NCBI RefSeq assembly: GCF_002858925.1
Contig: NZ_PJRS01000046.1
Location: 1-64,000 of the forward strand
Direction of reading: 5' to 3'
Origin: Caulobacter zeae
GTDB lineage: Bacteria > Pseudomonadota > Alphaproteobacteria > Caulobacterales > Caulobacteraceae
Length of the DNA stretch: 64,000 nucleotides
Positions 40,474 through 50,151 of the stretch are shown here, one piece after another. A model generated the notes under the pieces. That model was not told the DNA's origin. It saw only the letters and a program-made list of their open reading frames with translations, and ran no database searches. The stretch's first letter is position 1; the number at the start of each line of letters is the position of its first letter. The translations under genes and the position numbers were made by a program.

Positions 40474-42233
40474 AGTCCCGCCCCTGGCGTGGTGGCTTTC
40501 GGCTGGCCGCCGGCGATGATGAGTTCGTTCCGGCGCTGGACGCCGAGGAACGGGGCGATGCGGTCGATGACCCGGCCGGCGGCCGGCGTGGCCACCCAGC
40601 CGCCCGTCGAGAAGCCGAAGGTCTTGGCCGTGCCGTGCGGTTCATCCAGCAGGATCAGGACGAAATAACGGTCGGCCTCCAGCGGCCCCTCGGTCGGGAA
40701 CACCGCGGCGAAGGACGAGACCTGGCGCTGGTGGTTGTAGCCGCGGATGGCGGGATCGTACTTCTCGCCGGTGCCGGTCTTGCCGCCGACGGACAGGCCC
40801 TTGACGTCGGCGGTCTTGCCGCTGCCGCCGGTGACGTTGGCGCGCATGATCTGAAGCATCTGCTGCGAGGTCTCTTCCGACAGCACGCGCGGGCCTTCCG
40901 GGCGCACGCCGGGCGGCAGCTTGCGGATGGTCAGCGGCGGCATGGTGCCGCCGTTCAGCAGCGGGCCGAACGCGCGGGCCAGCGCCAGCGGGCTGACGTT
41001 CATGCCGTGACCGAACGAGGTGGAAGCCACCGCGTCGGTGTCCCACTTCTTGGGGGTCAGCGGACGGGCGGACTCGCGCAGCTCCACCTTGGCCGGCTTG
41101 GTCAGGCCCAGGTTGCCGTAATACTGGCTCAGCCGCTGGGCGCCGACGCCCTCGGCCAGGCGCGCGGTGCCGATGTTGGACGAGTGCTGGAACACCTCGA
41201 CCAGGGTCAGGATCTTCCGCGAGGCGTGGTAGTCGTGGATCGTGCGGTAGCCCAGCTTGTAGGGCTCGCGCGCGTCGAAGGTCGAGCTGGGCGTGGCCAC
41301 GCCGGTATCCAGGCCGATGGCGACGGTGAAGGCCTTGAAGGTCGAGCCCATCTCGTAGACCGAGGCGGCCGCGCGGTTCAGCTTGGCGTCGTCGCTGGCC
41401 TTGCCCGGATCGTTCGGATCGAAGTCCGGATAGCTGGCCAGGCCCAGGATCTCGCCGGTGTGGACGTTGGTGACGATGCCGACGGCGCCCTTGGGGCCGA
41501 ACTCCAGGGCGGCCTTGCGCAGCTCGTCCTCGAGGGCGGCCTGGACGCGCAGGTCGATCGACAGGGCGATCGGGGCCGCGCCCTCGCCCTTGGCGGCGGC
41601 CGCGTGGATGTCGTCGTTCAGCGCGCCCTCGGCGCCGGCCAGCCCCTTGCCGCCGCCGTCGACGAAGCCGACGAAGTGCGCAGCCGAGACGCCCAGCGGA
41701 TAGACGCGGCGGGCCTGTTCCTCGAACTCCACGCCCGGCAGACCCAGGTTGAAGATGGCGTCCTTCTGGGCCGGGTCGAGACCGCCCAGCAGGAAGGTGC
41801 GACGATCGCCGAAGATGGCCTTGTCCAGGCGCTTGGCCGGCACCTGCGGCAGGGCCTTGCCCAGAGCGGCGCGGGTGGCCTTGGCGTCCCAGACTTCCTT
41901 GGGGTCGATGTAGAGGGCGTAGTGGGTCAGGTCGACAGCCAGCAGCTTGCCCTCGCGGTCGACCAGGTCGCCGCGCGCGCCCTCCATGGCCGCCAGGAAG
42001 CCGCCGTTCTTGCCGGCGCTGGAGAACACCGCCGCCCAAGTGGCGCCGACGGCCAGCACCATGAAGGCGCAGGCGAACAGCGCCAGGACGAAGAAGATGC
42101 GGATGCTGGTGTCGTCTTCGGGCTTGGCCGCGGCGCGCGAGCGCTCGAAAGCGTGCTCCAGGCGCCAGACGCGCTCGACCAGCCAGCGCCAGGCCGGACC
42201 ACCGCCGTGGGGAACGAGGTTGGCCAGGCTCAT
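40470..42233 (-). CDS. ftsI: Septal peptidoglycan transpeptidase (PBP3)
   Basis: The 587-residue protein has one membrane anchor (FFVLALFACAFMVLAVGATWA, about residues 47-67), a dimer domain, and a transpeptidase domain with the nucleophile motif STFK (Ser about 297), SSN near 350 and KTGT near 483. FtsI crosslinks septal peptidoglycan and works with FtsW. It overlaps ftsL and murE by four bases each. Confidence 0.96.
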   Translation of the reverse strand: MSLANLVPHGGGPAWRWLVERVWRLEHAFERSRAAAKPEDDTSIRIFFVLALFACAFMVLAVGATWAAVFSSAGKNGGFLAAMEGARGDLVDREGKLLAVDLTHYALYIDPKEVWDAKATRAALGKALPQVPAKRLDKAIFGDRRTFLLGGLDPAQKDAIFNLGLPGVEFEEQARRVYPLGVSAAHFVGFVDGGGKGLAGAEGALNDDIHAAAAKGEGAAPIALSIDLRVQAALEDELRKAALEFGPKGAVGIVTNVHTGEILGLASYPDFDPNDPGKASDDAKLNRAAASVYEMGSTFKAFTVAIGLDTGVATPSSTFDAREPYKLGYRTIHDYHASRKILTLVEVFQHSSNIGTARLAEGVGAQRLSQYYGNLGLTKPAKVELRESARPLTPKKWDTDAVASTSFGHGMNVSPLALARAFGPLLNGGTMPPLTIRKLPPGVRPEGPRVLSEETSQQMLQIMRANVTGGSGKTADVKGLSVGGKTGTGEKYDPAIRGYNHQRQVSSFAAVFPTEGPLEADRYFVLILLDEPHGTAKTFGFSTGGWVATPAAGRVIDRIAPFLGVQRRNELIIAGGQPKATTPGAGL

Positions 42234-42661
42234 CGCGGAGCCTCCTCAACGCCGGTGGTGACGCCGTCGGGAGCGTCGGCGGCGGCCAGGGCCGGATCGG
42301 CCGCGGCGGCCACCGGCGGGGCGGGCAGCTTCGAGGCCGGGATCGGCTTGCGGGCGACGTCGATCAGCGCGTCCTCGCTGGTCTCGCGATCGGGCGCGAT
42401 CGGGGCCAGCTGGGCGGCCTGGGCCAGGGATTCGATGCGACGCGGCTGCTCGAGGTGCGCGACCTCGGCCTTCAGCAGGCGCACCTTGATGCGCTCTTCC
42501 TCGATCTGGCGCTCGACCGAGGCGATCTCGGCGCGCTCGCGACCGGCGAAGGCCTTGGCCATGTAGACGCCCAGCACCAGGGTCAGCAGCACCCCGATGC
42601 CGACGATGTCGACGACGCGGAAGCCGCGCACGCGGCGATGGAAGACCTCCGAGATCCTCAT
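42230..42661 (-). CDS. ftsL: Cell division protein FtsL
   Basis: The 143-residue protein has a short cytoplasmic end, one membrane helix ([24 protein letters not shown], residues 17-40) and a coiled coil ([36 protein letters not shown]). This is the FtsL plan. FtsL joins FtsB and FtsQ to activate FtsWI. The C-terminal part is a long Ala/Pro-rich extension. Identification rests on position between rsmH and ftsI plus topology, since FtsL is poorly conserved. Confidence 0.9.
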   Translation of the reverse strand: MRISEVFHRRVRGFRVVDIVGIGVLLTLVLGVYMAKAFAGRERAEIASVERQIEEERIKVRLLKAEVAHLEQPRRIESLAQAAQLAPIAPDRETSEDALIDVARKPIPASKLPAPPVAAAADPALAAADAPDGVTTGVEEAPR

Positions 42662-43599
42662 GCCGAGGCCTCCCAGACGGGGGCCTCGGTGCGGACGGCG
42701 GCGCGCAGCTTGGACGAGCGGGCGCGCGGATTGACGGCAAGCTCTTCCTCGCCCGGCGCGATGGCCTTGGTCGAGATCAGCTTGAAGCTGGGGGGCGCGC
42801 CGGCGGCGGTCGGCGGCGCGTGGCGCGAGCCGCCCGGCGTGCGGCCGGCGCGCTCGGCCAGGAAGTTCTTTACGATGCGGTCTTCCAGCGAGTGGAAGGT
42901 CACGACCGCCAGGCGGCCGCCCGGCTTCAGCACGGCCTCGGCGGCGGCCAGACCCGCCTCCAGCTCGCCCAACTCGTCATTGACGGCGATGCGCAGCCCC
43001 TGGAACGAGCGGGTGGCCGGATGCACCTTGGCGCCCTTGCGGCCGCCGAGCGCCCGCTCGATCACGGCCGCCAGGTCCAGCGTGCGGGTGAACGGCTCTT
43101 CGGCGCGGCGCTTGACGATGAAGCTGGCCACGCGGCGCGAGGCGTGCTCCTCGCCGTAGACATAGAGGATGCGGGCCAGCTCGACCTGGTCGAGGGTGTT
43201 GACCAGATCGGCGGCCGTGGGGCCGTCGTCGCCCATGCGCATGTCCAGCGGACCGTCGCGCATGAAGGAGAAGCCGCGCTCGGCTTCGTCGAGCTGCATG
43301 GAAGACACGCCAAGATCCAGGGTTACGCCGTCCACCGACGCAGGCCCAAAATAGGCGGTGATTTGCGAGAAACGGTCCTGAATCAGCCGAAAGCGACCAT
43401 CCGCCGCGGGAAGATCGGTCGTGAAGCGCTGCACCGTCGGATCGCGGTCGAAGGCCGTGACCGACGCGCCCGAACCCAGGATCGCGCGGGTGTAGCCGCC
43501 GGCGCCGAAGGTGCCGTCCAGGATCATGTCGCCGGGCTTGGCGTCGAGCGCGGCGACGACTTCGCCCAGCAGGACCGAGATGTGCGGGGCGGCGCTCAT
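42658..43599 (-). CDS. rsmH: 16S rRNA (cytosine1402-N4)-methyltransferase
   Basis: ATG 43599 overlaps the mraZ stop (ATGA) and gives 313 residues. The start [38 protein letters not shown] has the HxPVLLxEV-like motif and SAM-binding loop. [28 protein letters not shown] and [15 protein letters not shown] are RsmH signatures. It methylates C1402 of 16S rRNA and is the usual second gene of the dcw cluster. Confidence 0.96.
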   Translation of the reverse strand: MSAAPHISVLLGEVVAALDAKPGDMILDGTFGAGGYTRAILGSGASVTAFDRDPTVQRFTTDLPAADGRFRLIQDRFSQITAYFGPASVDGVTLDLGVSSMQLDEAERGFSFMRDGPLDMRMGDDGPTAADLVNTLDQVELARILYVYGEEHASRRVASFIVKRRAEEPFTRTLDLAAVIERALGGRKGAKVHPATRSFQGLRIAVNDELGELEAGLAAAEAVLKPGGRLAVVTFHSLEDRIVKNFLAERAGRTPGGSRHAPPTAAGAPPSFKLISTKAIAPGEEELAVNPRARSSKLRAAVRTEAPVWEASA

Positions 43600-44063
43600 G
43601 CGGCGCCTCCCAGGCGGGCTGTGCGCTGCTGGGCGCGCAGGGCGGCCAAGCCGTCGCGGGCCAGTTCGCGCTGGGTCGCGCGGTGGGCCTGGAAGGCGTC
43701 GCGCGACCAGATCTGGAAGCGCTCGCCCAGGCCCACGATCGTCACTTCGTCCGTCAGGCCGAACATGTCGCACAGGACGTCGGGCAGGGTGATGCGGCCG
43801 GCGGTGTCGAACGACAGGCGAGCCATGCCGCCCAGGACGCTGGTTTCCAGCGCCGAGCGCACCGGGTCGCCGAAGGGCAGCTCGTCGATCACCGCCTGGT
43901 AGCGGTCGAACAGGGCCTTGCCGCCGGCTTCAAGGCAGTCGGCCTCGATCGAGGGGAAGCAGAAGATGCCGTCGAAGGGGCCCGAGACGGCGGCGCGGAA
44001 CTCCTGCGGCACCACGAGGCGCCGCTTGCTGTCCAGCTGCTTCTCGAACGTCGAGAGGAACAC
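43596..44063 (-). CDS. mraZ: Transcription regulator MraZ
   Basis: The GTG at 44063 gives [23 protein letters not shown], the standard MraZ start, with AAGGG upstream; a longer frame begins at GTG 44087. The 155-residue product has two AbrB-like SpoVT halves, the second with [22 protein letters not shown]. MraZ forms a ring and represses its own dcw operon by binding direct TGGG repeats. Such repeats are present 57-87 bp upstream. Confidence 0.94.
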   Translation of the reverse strand: MFLSTFEKQLDSKRRLVVPQEFRAAVSGPFDGIFCFPSIEADCLEAGGKALFDRYQAVIDELPFGDPVRSALETSVLGGMARLSFDTAGRITLPDVLCDMFGLTDEVTIVGLGERFQIWSRDAFQAHRATQRELARDGLAALRAQQRTARLGGAA

Positions 44064-44119
44064 CCCGCCAACCCTTGCCCAAAACACGGTCGCCCCAGCA
44101 CGAGTCCGACCGGCCCGAA

Positions 44120-44149
44120 TGGGTTAACATGGGATGAAGTGGGAAACAA
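44120..44149. promoter_or_regulatory. MraZ binding repeats upstream of mraZ
   Basis: On the plus strand TGGGTTAACA, TGGGATGAAG and TGGGAAACAA follow each other without a gap. This puts TGGG at an exact 10-bp period (44120, 44130, 44140). Three TGGGN repeats separated by 5 nt is the known MraZ operator plan. They lie just before the mraZ start on the other strand. Confidence 0.8.
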
Positions 44150-44330
44150 TGACACCAGCGGCCATTTCGCCAGGAATTCAAAGGCGCTAGCGGTAATATC
44201 GAACCGCTGAAATTGGTTAATTTCGGAACATACAGACAACTGAATTTCTATCCACAGACTCGCGCACAGATGCATCCCATCGCGGCCCATTTGCAGGGGC
44301 CTTGGGGCGCTTGGGGTTGCGGAAAGTTTG

Positions 44331-44722
44331 ATGGACCAGACGGCCTGTAAGCCGGGTTCTGTGCCGCCCCTGTGAACAGGGACGCGACGATCATTCCTCT
44401 TGGCCGTCCATTGCTGGACGACTCTCGCGACCAACCCGGATCCTCTCGGCCAGTGACGACCTAGCCGGCAAGCCGGCGCGGGATCCCTATTCGGTCTTGC
44501 TCCAGGCGGGGCTTGCCATGCCGTCCCTGTCGCCAGGTCCGCGGTGGGCTCTTACCCCACCCTTTCACCCTTCCCGCCCCGTAGGGAGGAGGTTTGCTTT
44601 CTGTGGCGCTTTCCCTGGGATCGCTCCCGGTGGGCGTTACCCACCGCCTTGTCACCGTGGAGCCCGGACTTTCCTCGACTCCCTTGCGGGATACCGCGAT
44701 CGCCCGGCCATCTGGTCCGCGC
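44331..44722 (-). ncRNA. rnpB: RNase P RNA
   Basis: On the minus strand the 5' part has GAGGAAAGTCCGGGCTCCAC, the P4/CR-I signature. The 3' part has ACAGAACCCGGCTTAC, the CR-V end. The ends pair as P1: GGACCAGATGGCC (44706-44718) with GGCCGTCTGGTCC (44333-44345), twelve of thirteen canonical plus a G-T pair. The length of about 390 nt fits a type A RNA. RNase P RNA cuts the 5' leader from tRNA precursors. Exact ends are estimated from the P1 helix and the promoter. Confidence 0.93.
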
Positions 44723-44725
44723 GCT

Positions 44726-44753
44726 GTTTGCGCCGAGCGGCGGCGAAGGTCAA
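44726..44753 (-). promoter_or_regulatory. Promoter of rnpB
   Basis: On the minus strand TTGACCT, 13 nt, GCGCAAAC fits the Caulobacter housekeeping consensus at most positions. It ends about five bases before the predicted RNA 5' end. Confidence 0.7.
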
Positions 44754-44774
44754 TGACGGATGCTCTCCCCACCT

Positions 44775-44910
44775 CCCGCCATTCCCGCCCTTGTGGCGGG
44801 AAACCCTGGTTCCGTTCGCAGGTGAAGTGCAAGCGGACTGCCCAGCAGTCCGCCCCGACCGCCCTTGTGGCTGAAAGAGGGGTTCCCGCCACAAGGGCGG
44901 GAATGACGGG
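44775..44910. repeat. Family D 136-bp repeat, copy 2
   Basis: It has the same length and ends as the copy at 34947: CCCGCCATTCCCGCCCTTG on the left and its complement ending GGCGGGAATGACGGG on the right. It contains GGACTGCCCAGCAGTCC. It lies between rnpB and paiB. Confidence 0.85.
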
Positions 44911-44931
44911 AGAAATGGGAAAGGCCGAGCC

Positions 44932-45537
44932 CTACCCCTCGCCCCGCATCAAGCCCGCCACCGGATGATCCCCCAGGGCTTCGATCACGCCCGCGCGTTC
45001 GGAGTCGCGCTTGTTCTGGCCCAGCTTGAACGTGCCTTCGAGGCGCTCGACGTGCAGCCGTGCGCCGACGATGCCGCGCAGCAGGGCCTCGAACTTCGCG
45101 GGCGTCATCTTGTCCCGCGTCCAGACCGGCTTGGGCAGGAGGCGCGCCTCCTCCTGGGCCGAAAGGTCGTCGAGCAGCTGGATCGTCTCGGCGCCCGACA
45201 GCGGCGTCACGAAGCCCTCGGCCTCGACGCTGACGTAGTTCCAGGTCGGGACCTGATCGTCGGTCCCGTACCAATCGGGGCTGACATAGGCGTGCGGTCC
45301 GCTCGCCAGGGCCACGGCGGAAAAGCCCGTCACCACCGCCCCGGCCAGGGCGTTCATCCGCGACAGATGGAAATCGAGGAACAGCCCGTCGGCGCCCAGG
45401 TCGCGCACCACCACGGGGGCCTGGGCCACGAACGGCCGACCGCCGACGCTGGCGCACAGCGTCACGAACGAATGCTCGGCGAAGAAGGCGAGCAGCCGCG
45501 CGCGGTCCTCGACGTGGAAAGCCCTGGCCGGATGCAT
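44932..45537 (-). CDS. PaiB-like FMN-binding protein
   Basis: ATG 45537 touches the stop of the amidase gene (TGATG) and gives 201 residues. The protein has MHPARAFHVEDRARLLAFFAEHSFVTL at the N-terminus, HAYVSPDWYGTDDQVPTWNYVSVEAEG in the middle and a C-terminal GTFKLGQNKRDSERAGVIEAL. These are strong PaiB marks. PaiB of Bacillus was named a transcription repressor, but the fold is that of FMN-binding split-barrel proteins. The motif near the C-terminus (KLGQNK) is conserved. It is last in a three-gene overlapping operon. Confidence 0.88.
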   Translation of the reverse strand: MHPARAFHVEDRARLLAFFAEHSFVTLCASVGGRPFVAQAPVVVRDLGADGLFLDFHLSRMNALAGAVVTGFSAVALASGPHAYVSPDWYGTDDQVPTWNYVSVEAEGFVTPLSGAETIQLLDDLSAQEEARLLPKPVWTRDKMTPAKFEALLRGIVGARLHVERLEGTFKLGQNKRDSERAGVIEALGDHPVAGLMRGEG

Positions 45538-46262
45538 CAGGCGCCAGCCGCGGCCCGCAGCAGACCCACCAGGCGCGCGCGGGTCTCGCCGTCGGCCACG
45601 CCGTCGAAGCGGCTTTGCAGCCAGTGGCGCTGGAAGGCGCCGACCACGGTCTCGGTCCATTCGTCGTACTGGCCCGAGGGGGCGCAGTCGAAGCCCAGGC
45701 GCGTCAGGCCCGCTTGCAGCGCGAAGACGCCGGTCCCCTCCTCGCCCCGGCCCAGCGGCGCGCCAGGCGAGGACGGCGGCTCGACCCACAGGCCATGACC
45801 GCTCTCGGCCAGGCGCTTCCAGGGGAACAGCTCGCCCGGATCGATCTTGCGCGCGGGGGCGACGTCGGAGTGGCCGATGATGCGGTCGTCGTCGATGGTC
45901 CAGCGCGAGCGGATGTCGGCCAGCAGGTTGATCACCGAGGCGATCTGGGCGTCGGGAAAGGCGCGATAGCCGAACTCGTGGCCCGGATTGACGATCTCGA
46001 TGCCGATCGAGGACGAGTTGATGTCGCGGACGCCCTTCCAGAAGGCCGCGCCGGCGTGCCAGGCCCGCCGCTCCTCGGCCACCAGGCGGAACACCCGGCC
46101 GTCTTCCTCCACCAGATAGTGGGCGCTGACCTTGGCTTCGGGATCACGCAGGCGCTCGATGGCCGCCTCGCCGCTCTCCATGCCGGTGTAGTGCAGCACG
46201 ACGGTGTCGGGCACGGCCTTGCGGGCGTCGAAGTTCGGCGACGGGGCCTCGACGATGGTCAT
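45537..46262 (-). CDS. N-acetylmuramoyl-L-alanine amidase, AmpD-like
   Basis: The 241-residue protein has an Amidase_2 domain with VLHYTG (H24), WHAG (H69), E89, and GHSDVAPARKIDPG (H131, D141), the zinc ligand set. A C-terminal peptidoglycan-binding domain follows (LQAGLTRLGFDCAPSGQYDEWTETVVGAFQRHW, about 180-215). No signal peptide is visible. AmpD-type enzymes cut anhydromuropeptides and can set beta-lactamase control. Its start overlaps the transporter gene by four bases. Confidence 0.92.
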   Translation of the reverse strand: MTIVEAPSPNFDARKAVPDTVVLHYTGMESGEAAIERLRDPEAKVSAHYLVEEDGRVFRLVAEERRAWHAGAAFWKGVRDINSSSIGIEIVNPGHEFGYRAFPDAQIASVINLLADIRSRWTIDDDRIIGHSDVAPARKIDPGELFPWKRLAESGHGLWVEPPSSPGAPLGRGEEGTGVFALQAGLTRLGFDCAPSGQYDEWTETVVGAFQRHWLQSRFDGVADGETRARLVGLLRAAAGA

Positions 46263-47152
46263 TGCGAGCGGTCCTTGAGAAACATCAGAAGCGGCGTCAC
46301 CTGGTTGCGGCGCAGGGCCACGATCAGCACGCCGGCCAGGGCCAGGGCCGCGCCCAGGCCCATGCGCAGGTCGAAATGGTCATGGGTGATGGCCACGCCA
46401 AGACCGATGGTCATCAGCGGCGTCATCAGGGTGAGCGGAGCGATCAGGTTGGCCTCGTAGCGCTGGATCAGCCCGTAATAGCCGGTGTGGGCGATCACCG
46501 ACACCACCAGCGCCGAATAGGCCACGGCGGCCACGAACGGCCAGCCGGCCTCGAAGGCCTTGTCGCCGGCGCCGGGCTCGAGCGCCAGACTGGCGGCGGC
46601 CAGCAGCCAGACCGAGGTGAAGCCCACCCAGGCCTGCAACTGCAACGGCTTCACCCGCTGGATCTGCTTCATCATCACCGCGCCAAGCGAGCCGGCCAGG
46701 GCCGAGGCCACCACCAGCCACAGGCCCATCGACAGCGAAAAGCCGTGCGGGTTCCAGATCACGATCAGCGCGCCGGCCAGGGTCAGGGCGATGCCGACGC
46801 CGCGCCGCCAGTGGATCTTCTCGCCCAGCATCAGCACCGATAGCAGGGTGGTGAAGGGCACGCCCGCCTGCACCACCACCGCCGCGGCCGACGGCGAGGC
46901 GGTCTTGAAGCCCATGAACAGCAGCGCAAAGCCCCCTGCCCCCATCAGCACGCCGACCATCAGCATCCGCCAGGTCGGCCGGGGCGCGGGCAGCAGCCAC
47001 GGCAGGGTCACAGCCGCGACCAACGCAAAGCGCACCGCCGCATAGAACAGCGGCGGCACGCCCCAATGGGCGACCACGATCTTGGAGACGATGTTGTTGC
47101 TGGCCCAGATCAGGCAGATCAGCACCAACAGGCCGAAGTCGCGTAGGGACAT
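46259..47152 (-). CDS. DMT superfamily (EamA) transporter
   Basis: The start MSLRDFGLLVLICLIWASNN at 47152 gives 297 residues; M 47164 is an alternative. Ten hydrophobic segments form two EamA halves, the first with WASNNIVSKIVV and GFKTASPSAAAVVVQAGVPF. It resembles EamA/YdcZ-type exporters of amino acids or metabolites. It is first in an operon with the amidase and paiB. Substrate is unknown. Confidence 0.85.
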   Translation of the reverse strand: MSLRDFGLLVLICLIWASNNIVSKIVVAHWGVPPLFYAAVRFALVAAVTLPWLLPAPRPTWRMLMVGVLMGAGGFALLFMGFKTASPSAAAVVVQAGVPFTTLLSVLMLGEKIHWRRGVGIALTLAGALIVIWNPHGFSLSMGLWLVVASALAGSLGAVMMKQIQRVKPLQLQAWVGFTSVWLLAAASLALEPGAGDKAFEAGWPFVAAVAYSALVVSVIAHTGYYGLIQRYEANLIAPLTLMTPLMTIGLGVAITHDHFDLRMGLGAALALAGVLIVALRRNQVTPLLMFLKDRSQ

Positions 47153-47310
47153 GGCCTCCCGCATACGCGGGCACGAGGACCATGCGCAATGAAAACCGAC
47201 GCCATCGCACGCGCCGCAATTGACGTCGGGTCCAAACGGTCGTTTGCTGGTGAACATCGTTCACTTAAAACAGGATCCGGGCTCACCGGACCACGGGGAC
47301 GGAGACGGCC

Positions 47311-48786
<1,476 letters not shown>

Positions 48787-48814
48787 GAGCCGCCGCCCGG
48801 CCAGGCGCTCGCCC

Positions 48815-49306
48815 TCAGAGCACGTAGATCGGCGTGCCGGACGTCACCTGCATGACGCCGAGAATGGTGCATCCGCTGCCGTTGTAGAAATAGTAGCCGC
48901 CATTGTTCGGGAAGACCCCGCCATGCTGCCAGTGCACGTCCAGGTACCCGGGCGAGCAATAGGTGTATGAGCCTCCGGTAAAATAGCGGAGATTGAATCC
49001 GTTGATGTAGAGCCTGCTGCCGCTTCCGACGCTCACCTGCCATGGCAGGTCCAGGAACTCCACCGTGTCGCAAGATCCGGGGCCGAGCGCGCTGGCGCTC
49101 GTGACGGTGGCTAAGCCGCCGGCGCCGCTGGCCGGGACATCGATGGTCATGGAAACCTGGCAGTCGAATCCGGGATAGAAGGCGTTCATCTGGCCGGTGG
49201 TGGTGAACGTGGTCGGGTTCGGTAGGATGACCTGGGCCTGAGCCGAAGGAACGGCGAGCGACGCCGCAAGGACGAGCGCGGACAGGCCTGAAACAACCCT
49301 GAACAT
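48815..49306 (-). CDS. Secreted protein of unknown function
   Basis: ATG 49306 has GGAGG at ideal spacing and gives 163 residues. A signal peptide (MFRVVSGLSALVLAASLAVPSAQAQ) is cut near residue 25. The mature part is Gly/Ser/Tyr rich with four Cys (FDCQV, GSCDT, YCSP, GCTIL) and aromatic repeats such as YFTGGSYTY and GGYYFYNGSG, fitting a beta-rich exported protein. It faintly resembles PraB-type alkane oxidation activators, but that is uncertain. An unusual A+T-rich promoter region precedes it. Confidence 0.7.
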   Translation of the reverse strand: MFRVVSGLSALVLAASLAVPSAQAQVILPNPTTFTTTGQMNAFYPGFDCQVSMTIDVPASGAGGLATVTSASALGPGSCDTVEFLDLPWQVSVGSGSRLYINGFNLRYFTGGSYTYCSPGYLDVHWQHGGVFPNNGGYYFYNGSGCTILGVMQVTSGTPIYVL

Positions 49307-49348
49307 TTCTTCCTCCATGTTTTCCTTGAAACACCACCTAAGATATAA

Positions 49349-49364
49349 TTTACAGAGATGTAAA
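49349..49364 (-). promoter_or_regulatory. Operator-like palindrome upstream of the secreted protein gene
   Basis: TTTACA-GAGA-TGTAAA is a perfect dyad. On the minus strand it lies between a TTGATT and a TATATC element, so it could be a repressor site inside a promoter. It lies about 43 bp before the start codon. Confidence 0.45.
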
Positions 49365-49473
49365 TCAATGTGGACTGAGACGGGGCGGACGGCGGGAACC
49401 CAAGGCCCAGCTTGCCGTTCCTGATCGGCGTTCATCACCCTATGATGGGCGCGAAGCAGTGGAGCGGGGTGTC

Positions 49474-50049
49474 ATGCGGGCGGTTCTGACGAAGATTGCA
49501 ATCCTGGGCGCGGCGGCGTCCCTGGCCACGGGCTGCGCCACGGCCCAGCCGGCCTATCCCGCCAAGCCTGCCCAATCGACCACGGCCGGCAAGCCCCCGC
49601 CGCCGCCAGCCAAGGACTCCGACGGCGACGGCCGGCCCGACGGCTGGCGCGAGAAGTCGATGGAGATCGGCACGCAACCGGCCCGCGATGTCGGCCTGTC
49701 GAAGAAGAAGATCCCGCCGGTGCTGGAAGAGGCCCTGGCCGATCCCTACAGCCTCAAGGGCCTGAAGACCTGCGCCAAGCTCGTGGTCGAGATCCAGAGG
49801 CTGAACGACGTGCTGGGCCCCGACTACCAGACCGGCAACGAATACACCGAGAACCGCACCGGCAAGCTGGCCGAGGCCGGCGGCAAGGCGATCGTCAACT
49901 CGATCATCCCGTTCCGCAGCCTGGTGCGCGAAATCTCCGGCGCGGCCCCCGCCGACCGCCACCTGGAAGCCCTCGGCGACGCGGGCCTGGCCCGTCGCGG
50001 CTTCCTTCGCGGCGTGCACCAGAAGCAAGGCTGCAAGCAGCGGTTCTGA
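49474..50049 (+). CDS. Putative lipoprotein with calcium-binding-like motif
   Basis: ATG 49474 (MRAVLTKIAILGAAASLATGC) gives 191 residues; GTG 49459 is an alternative. The lipobox LATGC has Cys near residue 21. A Pro-rich linker is followed by DSDGDGRPDGW, a thrombospondin type 3-like Asp-rich loop that may bind calcium. The C-terminal part is helical with no known family. Likely outer-membrane anchored. A family A repeat follows. Confidence 0.65.
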   Translation: MRAVLTKIAILGAAASLATGCATAQPAYPAKPAQSTTAGKPPPPPAKDSDGDGRPDGWREKSMEIGTQPARDVGLSKKKIPPVLEEALADPYSLKGLKTCAKLVVEIQRLNDVLGPDYQTGNEYTENRTGKLAEAGGKAIVNSIIPFRSLVREISGAAPADRHLEALGDAGLARRGFLRGVHQKQGCKQRF

Positions 50050-50058
50050 GACAAAAGA

Positions 50059-50147
50059 CCCTCCTCCTGAAGGGGGAGGATCTTCGGCGCCAAGATGCTC
50101 CCCCTCTGGGGGAGCTGTCGCGGAGCGACTGGGGGGACCTCCCCCGG
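50059..50147. repeat. Family A hairpin repeat, copy 8, shortened
   Basis: CCTCCTCCTGAAGGGGGAGG and then GCTCCCCCTCTGGGGGAGCTGTCGCGGAGCGACTGGGGGG. This copy is shorter and its two hairpins are in a different order from the others. It lies between convergent genes. Confidence 0.7.
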
Positions 50148-50151
50148 CCTC

